Part shown: in pieces, positions 25,306 to 37,438 of the stretch
Position numbering within the stretch: the first letter of the stretch is position 1
How the letters are laid out: every line of letters begins with the position of its first letter
Origin: Haliclona indistincta
Taxonomy: Eukaryota > Porifera > Demospongiae > Haplosclerida > Chalinidae
Length of the DNA stretch: 64,000 nt
Direction of reading: 5' to 3'
NCBI GenBank assembly: GCA_964017065.1
Contig: OZ024786.1
Location: 412,836-476,835 of the forward strand
The notes under the pieces: model-generated
What the model was told of the DNA's origin: nothing
The model's database searches: none
The model's input: the letters and a program-made list of their open reading frames with translations, nothing else
Translations under genes and position numbers: made by a program

Positions 25306-27067
25306 GGGTACTGGTAAAACCAGGAACGGGAAACGAGGAAACGGGAAATGGGAAATAAGAAATGGGAAATTGGAAATGAGAAACCAGGCATCAGTAACCG
25401 GCCATAATACATTGTAGCTGTCTCAAAGTACAGCTGAGTGCTGACGAGACTGCATGCATCATCATCATGTGGTGCACGGTCACTAGTACTGTTCATGTAG
25501 TTAGTACTGACTGCAGTCTAGCTCAGTATCATCATTATCTATGGTCTCATGATCTGTGCTGTAAACACGCTGGTGTAGCCAGCGCGAGCAGCGTGGACGG
25601 CGGTGACTGTGCAGTCTACGATATGATCTGTGTTGCAGAGTGGTGGATCAGTGGTACGTTCATGTATATACAGAACACATCAATCATTGTAGGCTTATGA
25701 ATGATTTGACCCTAGCTATCATCTTTTTATTCATCAGATGTGACTGAGCAATCCAACTTCTTCATCGTTGCATTTGTATAAAATTACAATCCAATCGTTT
25801 ACACTGCACAGTACATTTTCCCTTACTGCACAGTACATACACTCACCGTCGTCCGCGCTGGCTAGACCAGCGTGTTTACAGTCTCAGATCATGACGCTGC
25901 GCTAGACTGCAGTCACGGTACTAACTACTACCGGACGTGAACAGTACTGAAGTCTAGTGACCGAGCACCACATGATGACGATGCATGCAGTCTCGTCAGC
26001 ACCCAGCTGTACTTTTAGAGACAGCTACAATGTATTATGGTTACTGATTTCCTATTTCCCATTTCTTATTTCCCATTTTTTATTTCCCATTTCCCGTTTC
26101 CTCGTTTCCCGTTCCTGGTTTTACCAGGGGTCGCTCTAAAAGGAGGAACGAGGAAATAGGAAATGGGAAACGGAAATGAGGAAACGGAGAAATGACAACG
26201 TAGGGCGGAGTATCGTCTTGGAACAAAATTCAAACCTTGGACCTCGTACTTCCCAACAGTCGCTGTCTGCGCATGTTTTGTCATAATTATTGTTGGTTCA
26301 TATTTTTGCACGTGTTGTTGTTAATAATCAGTTTGGTTCTGTTCGTTCTCGAGAAGAGTGTGAATCCATTGCGATCGCGGCGAGAGCTCATTCAGTCGCC
26401 GATGTGGCACCATTAAACGTTCCTCTTTCTTTTTTTTAGTGTTTTAGACGAGGGATAATGAGAGACCAGCAGCAAAATAGTGGCGTTAACTAATATTTCT
26501 AGATCATATCTCATTGGATTTCGATTTTACCGACTCTGCTACTAACAGTGGCTGAGTGTAGAACACCAGAAGGAGATCATCCTGATTGTTGTGTTTCATT
26601 GTTTCATCTTAGCCACGCAGATTGCGCGGAAAATATTCGATTTTGTCTGCGAATATGCACTAAATTCTTATAAAAGCTTCGGACATGCGCTTACAGGTGA
26701 CTAGAATTCATCTTCGCTCCTATTTTCCATAGCACACATTGCCAGGAATATAAGAAAGAGACTGTGTTCCAAGTTACCACACCTACTAATCTACCAGTTC
26801 ACTTCATAATCGAGCTTCGATTGCAAAGCAGACGAAAGCTAGCTCCAAGATTCTTTATGCCTACGGTCAGGTCGACTATAAATGTACCTACTGTGTAAGC
26901 GACTCGACGTCAAGCAATTTTCTTCTTCACGCCAGGTACGAGAACATAAAGTTTGTTCCAAGTTATCCCGCCCTACCTTATCTCGTCATTTCTCCGTTTC
27001 CTCATTTCCGTTTCCCATTTCCTATTTCCTCGTTCCTCCTTTTAGAGCGACCCTTTTACCAGTACCC
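25306..27067. mobile_element. Element with GGGTACTGGTAAAACC ends (contains a second element)
   Basis: Left end GGGTACTGGTAAAACCAGG and right end the reverse complement. The 9-bp duplication ATTTTCTTG stands at 25297 and 27068. Its right terminal repeat is split by the 26128..27053 element. No coding capacity. Confidence 0.8.
26128..27053. mobile_element. MITE with GGGTCGCTCTAAAAGG ends, copy 1, 926 bp
   Basis: Inverted ends GGGTCGCTCTAAAAGGAGGA; perfect 9-bp duplication TTTTACCAG at 26119 and 27054. Inserted into the right end of the GGGTACTGG element. No coding capacity. Confidence 0.85.
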
Positions 27068-27077
27068 ATTTTCTTGG

Positions 27078-29334
27078 GGGTCGCTCTAAAAGGAGGAACG
27101 AGGAAATAAGAAATGGGAAACGGAAACGAGGAAACGGAGAAATGACAAGATAGGGTGGAGTACCGTCTTGGAACAAAATTCAAACCTTGGACCTCGTATT
27201 TCCCAACAGTCGCCGGTGTGGCACCTTTAAACGTACTTCTTTCTTCTTTGTAGTGTTTTAGACGATGGATAATGATATGGACCCGACCAGCAGCAAAATA
27301 GTGGCGTTAAATAATATTTCTAGATCATCTCTAAAATCATTGGATTTCGATTTTACCGTCTCTGCTACTAACAGTAGCCGAGTGTAGAACACCAGAAGGA
27401 GATCATCCTGATCTCCTTTTGGTGATTCATTGTTTCGTGAAGAAAACTTTGCCTCAGTTTAGCTATGATCATCTTAGCCGCGCAGATTGCGCGGAAAATA
27501 TTTGATTTTGTCTGCGAATATGCACTAAAAGCTTCGGACATGCGATTACAGGCGACTAGAATTCATCTTCGCTCCTATTTTCCATAGCACACATTGCCAG
27601 GAATATATAAAAGAGACTGATGTGTTCCAAGTTACCACACCTAGAGTAAGCCACCAATATTCGGCCACCATCTATTATCGGCCACTCGTTCGTACACTTG
27701 CAAATACGCTACACAGATCAAACTTGACCTACGTATAGACACACACTTCCTCTGCCTGCTTTGCAAATATGCAGCTCGTAACTGCTTCTTTGTCTACTGT
27801 GGAGACGAAGAAAGTGGGTAGCCGAAAACATCGATGTTCGGCAAAAGCAATCTATTATCGGCCACCAGTCCTAGTGACTGATAGACGAATAGGGCGGGAT
27901 TGCAAGTCAGTACTGCAAACACCTTTATCCATCAGCATTACAACGAGCTACAATTGAAAAGCTCTCGTCTTGCCGTCCGGGTAATTTTCTTTTCCAAAGA
28001 TCCCGGGGTCGAGCAATCTATGTTCGGCAACTCATGATATTGTTTCAGTGCAATTTATGCTCAAAGAAAACACGATTGCGATACAGAAACACGTCGGCTG
28101 AGTAGAGCCATCTCATGTCCATCACAATCACCAAAATTCAGTAACCCTGCGATCGTTTCTTGATCGCACAAGCTGCAAGCAGCCAAAATAGTGGGCGTGG
28201 CTTCCAAGGACTAACCCAGTGCTTGTAAAACAAAAAATAAACCGAGCATTCCAGAAGTAAAATTTGATTCTGAGCCTCTTTGTCGGCACTCGCAAAGTAG
28301 TTTAGCGCTGATCAATGACTGCACTCGTGATGGATATGGACAGTGCTTGCTGATTTGAGGACTTCTCTATAAAATAACTATCCATTACTAATGCAGTCAC
28401 TGATCAGCGCTAAACTACTTTGCGAGTGCAGACAAAGAGGCTTAGAATCAAATTTGACTTCTGGAATGCTCGGTTTACTTTTTGTTTTACAAACACTGGG
28501 TTGCTTCTTGGAAGCCACGCCCACTACTTTGGCTGTTTGCAGCTTGTGCGATCAAGAGACGATCGCAGGGTTACTGAATTTTGGTGATTGTGATGGACAT
28601 GAGATGGCTCTACTCAGCCGACGTGTTTCTGTATCGCAATCGTGTTTTCTTTGAGCATGAAATGCACTGAAACAATATCATGAGTTGCCGAACATAGATT
28701 GCTCGACCCCGGGGTCTTTGGAAAAGAAAATTACCCGGACGGCAAGACGAGAGCTTTTCAATTGTAGCTCGTTGTAATGCTAATGGATAAAGGTGTTTGC
28801 AGTACTGACTTGCAATCCCGCCCTATTCGTCTATCAGTCACTAGGACTGGTGGCCGATAATAGATTGCTTTTGCCGAACATCGATGTTTTCGGCTACCCA
28901 CTTTCTTCGTCTCCACAGTAGACAAAGAAGCAGTTACGAGCTGCATATTTGCAATGCAGGCAGAGGAAGTGTGTGTCTATACGTAGGTCAAGTTTGATCT
29001 GTGTAGCGTATTTGCAAGTGTACGAACGAGTGGCCGATAATAGATGGTGGCCGAATATTGGTGGCTTACTCTACTAATTTACCAGTTCATTTCATAATCG
29101 AGCTTCTGTTGCAAAGCAGACAAAAAGCTAGCTACAAGATTCTTTATGACCACGGTCGACTATCAATGTACCTCCTGTGTGAGCCGATCGACGTCCAGCA
29201 ATTTTCTTCACGCCCGGTAAGAGAACATACTTTTTGTTCCAAGTTACCCCGCCCTACATTATCTCGTCATTTCTCCGTTTCCTCATTTCCGTTTCCCATT
29301 TCTTATTTCCTCGTTCCTCCTTTTAGAGCGACCC
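27078..29334. mobile_element. MITE with GGGTCGCTCTAAAAGG ends, copy 2, enlarged by an inner palindrome
   Basis: Same ends and body as the copy at 26128, but 1.43 kb longer because of the palindrome at 27644. Left flank TTTTCTTGG; the right flank begins TTTTC and is then cut by the TAGTCTCG element at 29340. Confidence 0.8.
27644..29071. mobile_element. 1.43-kb fold-back element with about 700-bp inverted arms
   Basis: Begins GAGTAAGCCACCAATATTCG and ends with its reverse complement, flanked by TA on both sides. The uninterrupted target is visible in the sister element near 26780–26800 (CACACCTACTAAT), so the boundaries are well supported. Each arm contains a 62-codon open frame (27769..27957 plus and 28758..28946 minus) of identical sequence, probably not a gene. 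Confidence 0.85.
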
Positions 29335-29488
29335 TTTTCTAGTCTCGTCCCCAGACCACACCTCTTCCGCTTTGCTTCTGAGAGGGTCTGGTGGCTTTAG
29401 TTGCACTTTCTTGGGCTTTTCGTGTACGAGAGTTACGTAACACTAATGAATATGTATAAATGTTAGTATTTGCGCCTGCAAAAAGAAA

Positions 29489-32400
29489 ATGGCTGCTACA
29501 CACAAGTGTCTCGTATGTAGTTGCTCGTTGGACGACTCGCGAAGGCGAAGACGTCTGGACAAATGTTCTCAAGACTTGAAGAACTACATAGAGATGATTG
29601 AGCTTGAACACGGATCGTACGACGATCCTACGTACGCTTGTCGAACGTGCTTCTCTGACATCGAAAAAGGAGCTAAGACTGCAGTTGCACTGCAATCCAT
29701 AAACACGCGGCTCAGATCATCTGCAGGAATTACAGCAACTGACATGTCAGTTGACGAGGATGTGACTAGTGGCCACGGCAATGAAGAGATCCAGGAGACT
29801 GACAATTTTGAAGGTATAATTATTGTATGTTGTGTGTCGTGTGACATGACCTAATGTTGGTTGTATCAGTGCAAGTTCCATCTGGTGGGACATGTAGGAA
29901 GCGGACTCAGGGAGTGGTAAGCGAGAGCACCCCGCCAAGAAAGAAGCCATGCCGCCGTGCTACAGCAACTGGCAAACAACTTTTTCGAGCCAGTCCACTT
30001 GTGAAGGTATCTATCAAATTGAATGAAATTATATTATAGGGTGACCACACAGCTGATTATTATTATGTATGTGCACATTCCATTGTAGGTTGCAGTAACA
30101 TCTAAACATGGAATTACCAAAAAATTTCATGTCAGCAAGAAGTACAAGAGGCTAGTTATGTCTACTCGGTACAATAAGTCTCCTTATACGGCACGTACCA
30201 TGCTTCGATGTAGTCCTTTGAGAAGAGTAACATTCAAGCAGATCGACTCTACCGTAAAGAAGGAGGTCCACCAGCTTTGCACAATAAAACAAGGAACATC
30301 TTTTTTTCGTGACACTTCGCCATCAGCAGTCGCTAGCTTCTCATGGAAACCGATGATTGCAGAACTGAGGATGCACGCTCCCGTCTTATACAGCATTGTC
30401 AAGGCTGCAATTCATAGCAGCAAATCAAAGCAGCCTCCGGAACCAAGAGCCATTGGTACCACTGCTGCAGTCTTACTGAAGTGGAGATGTACACACATGT
30501 CGAAACTACAAGCAGTGATATCAACAATGCTGTATGTTGGTCATTGTTCCAAGCAGGTATGATAATATACAGATATAATTCAAAGCCAATTTCAATTGCT
30601 TATCGGCAATAATTATTAGGTGTTCAAGAGGTTGAACAGGCTAGGTCTGTGCTTGAGTCATTCAAGAACAATGAGATTTATCAAACGGTTGGGAAAAGAT
30701 CATGACGCTGAAGTGAAGCAGTGGAAGACAGCCGTAGAAGTGATTGATACCTGCAGCATAGAGTCAGGCAGTTCTGAGGCTGAGGATGATTCGGAAACAG
30801 ATGAATTGTGGGAGACCGATGATGACAGTGAAGCCAACATGCAATTCTCAAGTACAGGTTAATACTTGATAATACTGAATTAAGAATGCCTATTAATACT
30901 AATAATTTATACCTATATAGAGGGAGAAGTTACAGAAGATGAACTCGCATCAGTTTCTTCGACATCCTCAATCAACAGTAACACTAACACGGTCTGCACA
31001 CTACCCCGGGGTACCTACTCTTATATTCTTGTTGGTGACAATGTTGACAAGTCTGTACGACCACGTTTTATGACTATTGACCATCAGTCCCAAAGTTTGC
31101 ACTACTTTCATTTTTATGCAGCTTTGGATCGAATAGATTTTCATCACCTCTGCAATGACAAACCTATTGCAGATGTTTCAACTCTCCCTCTCACAACCTT
31201 TCTTCCAAACAAGCAAGATAGTTCAGCACTACGCAACAACTATGCTATCCTTTTGGGTCGAGAATTAGTTCGATCTATACCATTCTTCAGTGACTTCAAA
31301 GACTGCATTCCAGCCCATATCTCACATAAGTACAGTGAAGAGATGAGCAGGAAAAGTACTGTGGTAAGCTAATCAAGTATTATAGCTATACATCATGAAG
31401 ACAAACTTGTTTACATGCACATGCACAGATCCCCCTGGGAGTTCTTCCTCATAACGAACATCAGTACACTGATCAAATGGTAACCATCTTGGAAAAGATG
31501 CACGAGTATGTTCCTGTCTGTAAAGAAGACTCTGCGCATTCTCCAATTCCATTTGGAGGAGATCAGCTCACAATAGCTCGAGCTGTAACAGCAAAGAAGA
31601 CACGTGTGACTAGCCAAGGAAAGAAGGCACTGCGTGGTCTTATTCCCTTCTGTGCTGACTGGCATGCCAAAATGAATTTTATACAGGTATTTAATATGCA
31701 TGTGATAGTATTACAGCATAACAAACTCCGCCTTATATGAGTTATTGTTTTGTCTTTTTGTAGATTATGTGGCAGCGTCTTTATAAAGGAGGGTCTAGTA
31801 CAGAGAGTGGTACGCTACAACAACTACGGAATCTCATTGGGCGCAGAAACATCGGGCTGTCAACTGATGTGAAAGGTCACGTGAACGAGATTGAGGATTT
31901 CCTTGAACTAGTTGTGAATTGTCACATGGTGGCAGCGGCAATGCACTTCTTTTCGATGAATTCTTTGAAAGACCAGCCACACAGCAATTCATTTCCCACT
32001 GGCTATGCATCATGGCCAATTGAAAAGAAGAAAAAAGTATTTCTCAAAAAGCTATTGATGATAGTTGATCGATATGTGATTCCTGAACAGTTTTGCATAT
32101 CACAGAATGTGCAGCCCCAGCCTGTACAGTCGACACCAATTCTAGCAGAGGTACGACAAAACCCCCACTACCGAAACATAGCCTATGACCATACATATGC
32201 TCCAACACCTATACTACCAAGACCAAGGTCTCGCCATTTACCTGGTACTATCACACCGTTTCTAGATCGAAGTGAAGCTAGTCAAGCTGTCCAGAGTATA
32301 AGTGTTGATGGTGTGTACAACTATGCTTCAGCAGTTCTCAATGATGGTTTACTGCTGCTTGAATTCCGCGATGCAATAAGAGAAGGCGATGGTATACGGA

Positions 32401-32978
32401 TTCTCAGGTGTTGGAAAGTCATGCTTCTTTACTTCCATTCTGCAAGGCACCACAATTATGCAATAGAAGCCATTCGACTGATAGCAATGGTGAATGCTAC
32501 AGCAACAGCAAGAGTAGCAGCACAGATTACATGGAGCCGTGTAATCAATACACGTGGTGCTGCAGGCCACAACATACCAGCTGACCTCATGAACGAACAC
32601 TTAAATCGGTATTTAAAAGATGCTGTTGGAGGAGTTGGTGCAAATGTTTCTGAGAGTACTATCATACAATGTGGAAAAAGTTTGCATGGTCTGCGGAAAA
32701 TATCACAAAATTTTGATAAACAGAACTGTCTACACCCAGACTCCATTGAACACAGTAGACCTTCTTTGAAGAAAGACCACCAGCTGATAACAAAAGAACT
32801 CTCATCCTCTCGAATCTTTGATTATGTTCCTGGTCGTGCTCATTTTACTTTTAAAAACATAAAACCCAATGCTTCCCAGCTTGTCAATTTAAGTAAACTC
32901 ATTGAGTCAATACAGCGCCAACAAGCAAGCTTGCTGTCAGAACAGAGAGTGTCCAAAATGTATCACCACAACTGCTAG
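29489..32978 (+). CDS. Transposase candidate (DUF6589-like), 7 exons, 1027 aa
   Basis: Exons 29489..29813, 29870..30006, 30089..30556, 30620..30857, 30921..31363, 31429..31686 and 31764..32978 join in one open frame with GT–AG introns. The N-terminus has two CxxC pairs (CLVC near residue 7, CRTC near 51), probably a zinc-binding DNA-recognition module, followed by a basic stretch and an acidic linker. The core has GGDQLTIARAV and DWHAKMNFIQ, then a long C-terminal region with RGAAGHNIPADLMNEHLNR. These match my memory of DUF6589 proteins, where the GDQL aspartate may be one catalytic acid of a DDE nuclease. No stops or frameshifts, so the element may be recently active. Confidence 0.75.
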
Positions 32979-33064
32979 TGATAAAACTACTTTTTGTTGT
33001 CATAATCACATACTGTATATTCATATGTTCACAGTAAAACTGGTTGACATATACAATGAAAGAA

Positions 33065-34788
33065 TCATCTGTTTTCAATTATTATATCCATTATATCTTC
33101 AGCATGATCTTGAAAGACACCACAGGACAACAATTTCTCAATGCGGTCATATTTGCGAGTATTACCAGCAATTTCAGTTATCAGTTCATCTGTAATTCCT
33201 GTAACCACTGCTAATCCAAATAAAGGAGGGTTGGAAACATTAAAATGAGAAAGACGGTAAGTATGAAGTGCATCCTGCAGCTGCTGGTTGTGAGGTTGTG
33301 CAGGTAATGATGCTGATTGTGAGGTTGATTCGTGTTGTTCTAAAGCAGTCAAGGCTGACAAATCAAGACAGTCGTCACATTTACAAAGCCGAGTGCATAC
33401 ATCACAGCAGCGGTGCAATGGTGACGGCTTGCTATACATAGCACTACTGTTGAATGCATCCATTAGCAATCCTCGACGGCATTTCTCGTCATTTTGACAA
33501 TACTCTTTTATTGACTCTGTCGGTGGATGATATCCAATAAAATCAGTGCGAGCATAGTACAACATAGCTGTAGAGTCAATACCATCACACCCACATCTAC
33601 CACTTTCTTGGACATACCCCTCAATCGTATTAGGAGCACCCCAGTGGATTACATGGCGAACGTTTGGGGCATCAACACCCATTCCAAATGCAACTGTGGC
33701 TACGATGACTCTCAAAACATTGCATTGGTCAGTGAAACTTGAGAGGATGCGTTGCTTGTCATCTACATGTGCTGCACTTGTGAACAATTCACAGGTAGGA
33801 TGGCCATCAATAAACAAGACACCACGGCAACCCAATTCATCAGCAATGCATTCATGGACTTTCACAGTGTCATCATAAGAGCGACAAAAAATAATGTATT
33901 TATCAGCATCCCTTCCCTTCTTCTGGAGTCCATTTACGATAGGCATAAATGCATCAAGAAGCTGATCAGGTTTGAGTCGTACGCTATACTTGATGTTATG
34001 CTTATTCGGTATCTTAATAATTGTATAACAGTTATACATGCAAAGGCTGTCTTGAATCACATGCTGAGTACGAGAAGATGCCGTTGCCGTAAGAGCCATT
34101 ACATTAACACTCTTAGAGATGATGGAACGAACCTCTCCTATACAACCAAATTCTGTCCTAAATGATGGACCCCTGTAAATACAAAAAATGAGAATGAACA
34201 ATTACAGTGGTGAGTGCCAGTATATATGATAGAGTCTGACCATGTATCAATGCAATGAGCCTCGTCCACAACCAGAGCAATCAAGTTGTCATTAAATACA
34301 TCTGACCTAAGCATATCTCGAATTTCCTCGTCTTGAAGAAGGCATTCAGGACTTATGTATATCAACTCATATTTACCAGCTATGACGGCAGCACGATTTG
34401 TAGAGCATTCTGGTCCAACATACGTACACTTAAGCCCACGCCGTTGGAAATTAGCAACTTGGTCCTGCATGAGTGCTAGTAGAGGACTCACAACTATTGC
34501 TATCGAGAGAGGACTACTGCAGCTGACTTGTAATTGATCCTTGAACACTTGCGATCGACAACCGTTGAAGACAGCAGGCAGAGTGGCAAAACACAGACTC
34601 TTGCCTTCTCCAGTAGGGAGGGAGACGAAAACGTCTTTCCCTTTCACAAACTCAGCAACAGCGAGACGCTGATTGTCTGTCGGACTGTCATATCCGATGC
34701 TGACAAATGCAGCTCTGATTACACGGTCGAGAATGTCAGGAAAAAGACTACAGTCGCCGTATCGAGGTACATGTATCTTGACCGCCAT
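33065..34788 (-). CDS. RecQ-like superfamily II DNA helicase of the transposon, 2 exons, 551 aa
   Basis: Exons 34788..34241 and 34172..33065; the junction restores the RecQ-typical Trp after the DEAH box (DEAHCIDTWGPSFR). Motif I is LPTGEGKSLCF, motif II VVDEAHC, motif III ALTATA, motif V VATVAFGMGVDAPNVRHVIH, and motif VI QESGRCGCDG, where RecQ proteins usually have GRAGRDG; one arginine of the motif is replaced by Cys. The C-terminus holds a Cys cluster (RCCDVCTRLCKCDDC) that may be the zinc-binding part of the RecQ C-terminal region. There is no HRDC domain. It is convergent with the transposase gene and inside the same terminal repeats, so it is probably an element-encoded accessory and not the host RecQ. 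Confidence 0.88.
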
Positions 34789-34998
34789 GATGTGGTTTGT
34801 ATTACGTAAGAGTTAGCGTTCTGACCAATCAGATTCTACCCCAGACATTCCGGGGAAAAAGTTACTTCCTGGCCCAAGAAAATCGACTAAAGCCACCAGA
34901 CCCTCTCACGAGCAATTAAGCGAGGGGGTGTGGTCTGGGGACGAGACTAAGACCCTCTTTGGAGCGAGCGGAAAAGGTGTGGTCTGGGGACGAGACTA

Positions 34999-35905
34999 GT
35001 CTCAAACCAAGTGCAAGCCCTTGTCTGGACACAAGTAGCAAAGTAAATGACCTCTTGATCATCCAGTAGCAATGTTGATTTATCTTTTTCTCTCAGCAAG
35101 GCTTTAAGTTCAAGAAATGCATCCAGAGACGACTACGATTGAACTATCTAAACTTTTGTTCTTGAAAAGACTTGAATACATGCTAGTATTGTTCTTAGAG
35201 TTTCTATGCAGTGATAGTCAAGTATGATTGAACAGTTTAAAACAGTATAATAAGATAAGACAATACAAACAGGCGACAGATCTGTGAGGGGGAAACACCA
35301 GTCACACACACTGTCTATGAGAATCTTATTAAACATACTGTTTAGCAGAATGAGTGATGTCTCTATCCAGCAGGACTCTCTATCCACTATCCAGCAGGAC
35401 TCCTCTTTACAATAGCCCTCCCGGGACGAGATTCAACAACAATTGCTCTGCCAAAAGACACCATAGACTTTATAATTATCACACATCACTACTAGTAGCA
35501 TTGCTGCAGCTATACATGAGTATCTGAAGCCCATACCTGTACCGTAGGCTAAATTTCGTGGGTGCTATAGTGTGTACTACCGTACTAACCTTCCATATTC
35601 TTGTTTGGAACAGTCGCTCGGTTTCATACGGTCATACCACCCGCTACAGTACCGAAACCAAGCTCTGATGTATAGGCGACGGAGCTGACGGTGGTCCTGG
35701 GTATAGATTAGCTGCTCAGACCGCCTTATAATCCGTCAGCTGCCTCAGGAGAAGAGTAGTTCTGGCTAGCTGTAGTCCTCGTGCTCGCCGCCATTTCTTG
35801 TTACTATGGAAATCCCGCGCTCGTCAGTGGTTTATCGTGATACGCAGTGCAATTATTCGTATACCACGCGTGAACTGAATTCCGCGTCATGTCCTCCTTT
35901 TCTGG
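34999..35905. other. Inserted DNA of unknown origin, right part
   Basis: No array similarity. A minus-strand ATG in good context (AAGAAATGGCGGCGAGCACG, near 35795) opens a frame of about 17 codons, which could be a captured promoter/first exon but is not supported further. Confidence 0.35.
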
Positions 35906-37438
35906 TAATGATAAGGAAAAAAGGATCGAAATTTTTCAAGTACTTGTCCTAATGCTGTATGAGGACTGACATGGAGTTCTACACTCCTTTCTTGCATGTT
36001 ATGGGCAGCTGGTTACATAGAAAGGTTGTAAGGAAAGGATCTATATTATGTGTTGAAGAAAGGCTTCCATTATTCAACAGATAATTCAGAGAGAGACCCA
36101 TTCAAACAAAACACATAACCAGCTAACAATGATTAGACAACACACAGTGATTCACCATCTTACATCTGGGTCAACACTAGCCTCGTCCCCACGCCCAATT
36201 TTCGCTAACTTTACGGAACGAATGACGGAACGATATGCGAAAATAGGGCCTGGTATCCATAGCAGGGGTATTGGTGCGCATGCGTTAGTCGTTATACAGA
36301 ATCTGTATAATCGGCAGGATATTCAGAATCCGTAACCTTGTATTCTTCTAGGATACTGCGTCATTCCGTGTATTTGTCTGTATTCTCGCTCTACTGTAAT
36401 GGAAGTTCTCACTGTGTGCACGTTTCTCTGCTTAGCGTAAAGATTGCAAGCACGTGTGGACTAGTTCAGGAAGTCTAAGCCGATCTACTGGCGTCCTCAC
36501 AAACTCCACGTGAAACTGTAGCGTACCAAGACTTTCACGAGTCCATTTTTCCAACTGAACGATGGTTTTACTGGCTGCCCTGGTTGTCTTCAGACTCCCT
36601 CGCGACGGATCAAATCTTCTAGAGTGCGTGTTTGCTTAGCTATATTTCGTTTCTTGTTTTTAAACTCGCTCAGACTCTTTAATTTTATTCATGCATGCGT
36701 ACCATTAATTACCCTTGCAATAGAGATCAGGCCTTTATTTTTCGCCGTTTCGTTAATTTGCGTTTTCCGTTGCGAAAAATTTTGGCCTGGGGACGAGGCT
36801 AGGTCAACACACACCATTGTTAGTGAAGAAAGGTTAAACCATGCTTTGCTTGTGTGAGTGAGTACATTATCTATCAGTATGTGGTGTACTAGTCTCACTG
36901 GAGTGGATCGACAGGTGAGGAGATCTTCATGATGACACATCACTCAGCTCTGTTTGTTAGTGAAGCAGCTGGTCAGGTCCAGTGACTACCATAACCACTG
37001 CACAATCTGGTCTGCTGCTGCTGCATGGAGTGATGTCATGTGACTGGAACAATCTGATTGGTTGAACTCACTATCTATCTTGATCATGTCCTCATGTGTG
37101 CTGCTCATATCCACACACACCAGTGACTCTAACTTGTCTACTGACAGTAAGGACAGCAGAGCTGGAACTGGTACGATACAGCTCATGCCAGCTAGCTCCC
37201 TCACTGCTGCAACCTGAGACAACACGAGACTAGTCATACCTGTTTGATAAACCAGTTTACAATACCTGTCTGCTGTCGAGTTAGTGTAGTCTGAAGTGGA
37301 GAGTTTCTCAATGTAATCGAAGAGTGCTAGCACAAGCATGATCGATATCTGGACTTCGACAGAGAAAAAGAACATTATCGGACTAGTTTCCAGTGTCCAT
37401 TTTGTTGCTTCTGGGCGGAGTTGGTGGGTGTGGTATTC
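35906..37438. promoter_or_regulatory. Head-to-head spacer before ANK2, right part
   Basis: The module sequence resumes with AAGGAAAAAAGGATCGAAAT and continues to the ANK2 start, with a MITE at 36178..36801. Confidence 0.6.
36178..36801. mobile_element. MITE with TAGCCTCGTCCCCA ends, 624 bp
   Basis: Ends TAGCCTCGTCCCC…GCC and the reverse complement. A perfect 9-bp duplication GGTCAACAC stands at 36169 and 36802; the empty site is visible in all other modules. Termini resemble the TAGTCTCGTCCCC element. Confidence 0.9.

Larger units (their letters stand above)
29340..34949. mobile_element. Apparently intact 5.6-kb DNA transposon with transposase and RecQ-like helicase genes (Academ-like?)
   Basis: Terminal inverted repeats begin TAGTCTCGTCCCCAGACCAC and share AGAGGGTCTGGTGGCTTTAG further in. 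Inside are two complete convergent genes with 86 bases between their stops. A DUF6589-type transposase candidate with a separate superfamily II helicase recalls the helicase-bearing Academ group, as I remember that literature; the assignment is inference. Element ends are abutted by other elements, so its own target duplication cannot be read. Confidence 0.7.
25182..34998. mobile_element. Nested transposon complex bounded by TAGTCTCGTCCCC termini
   Basis: Both outer ends read TAGTCTCGTCCCCAGACCAC inwards, and each end carries a second copy about 50 bases inside (25234 on the left, ending 34949 on the right). Between them lie at least five further insertions, listed separately. No matching target duplication is found at the outer ends, so the complex has probably been rearranged. 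Confidence 0.7.

Noticed and set aside
27769..28946. Two identical 62-aa ORFs
   Set aside because: They are the two arms of the same palindrome and show no domain, so probably not a gene.
35740..35800. Possible first exon (minus, MAASTRTTASQNYSSPEAAD)
   Set aside because: The frame stops after about 17–20 codons and no downstream exon is recognised.
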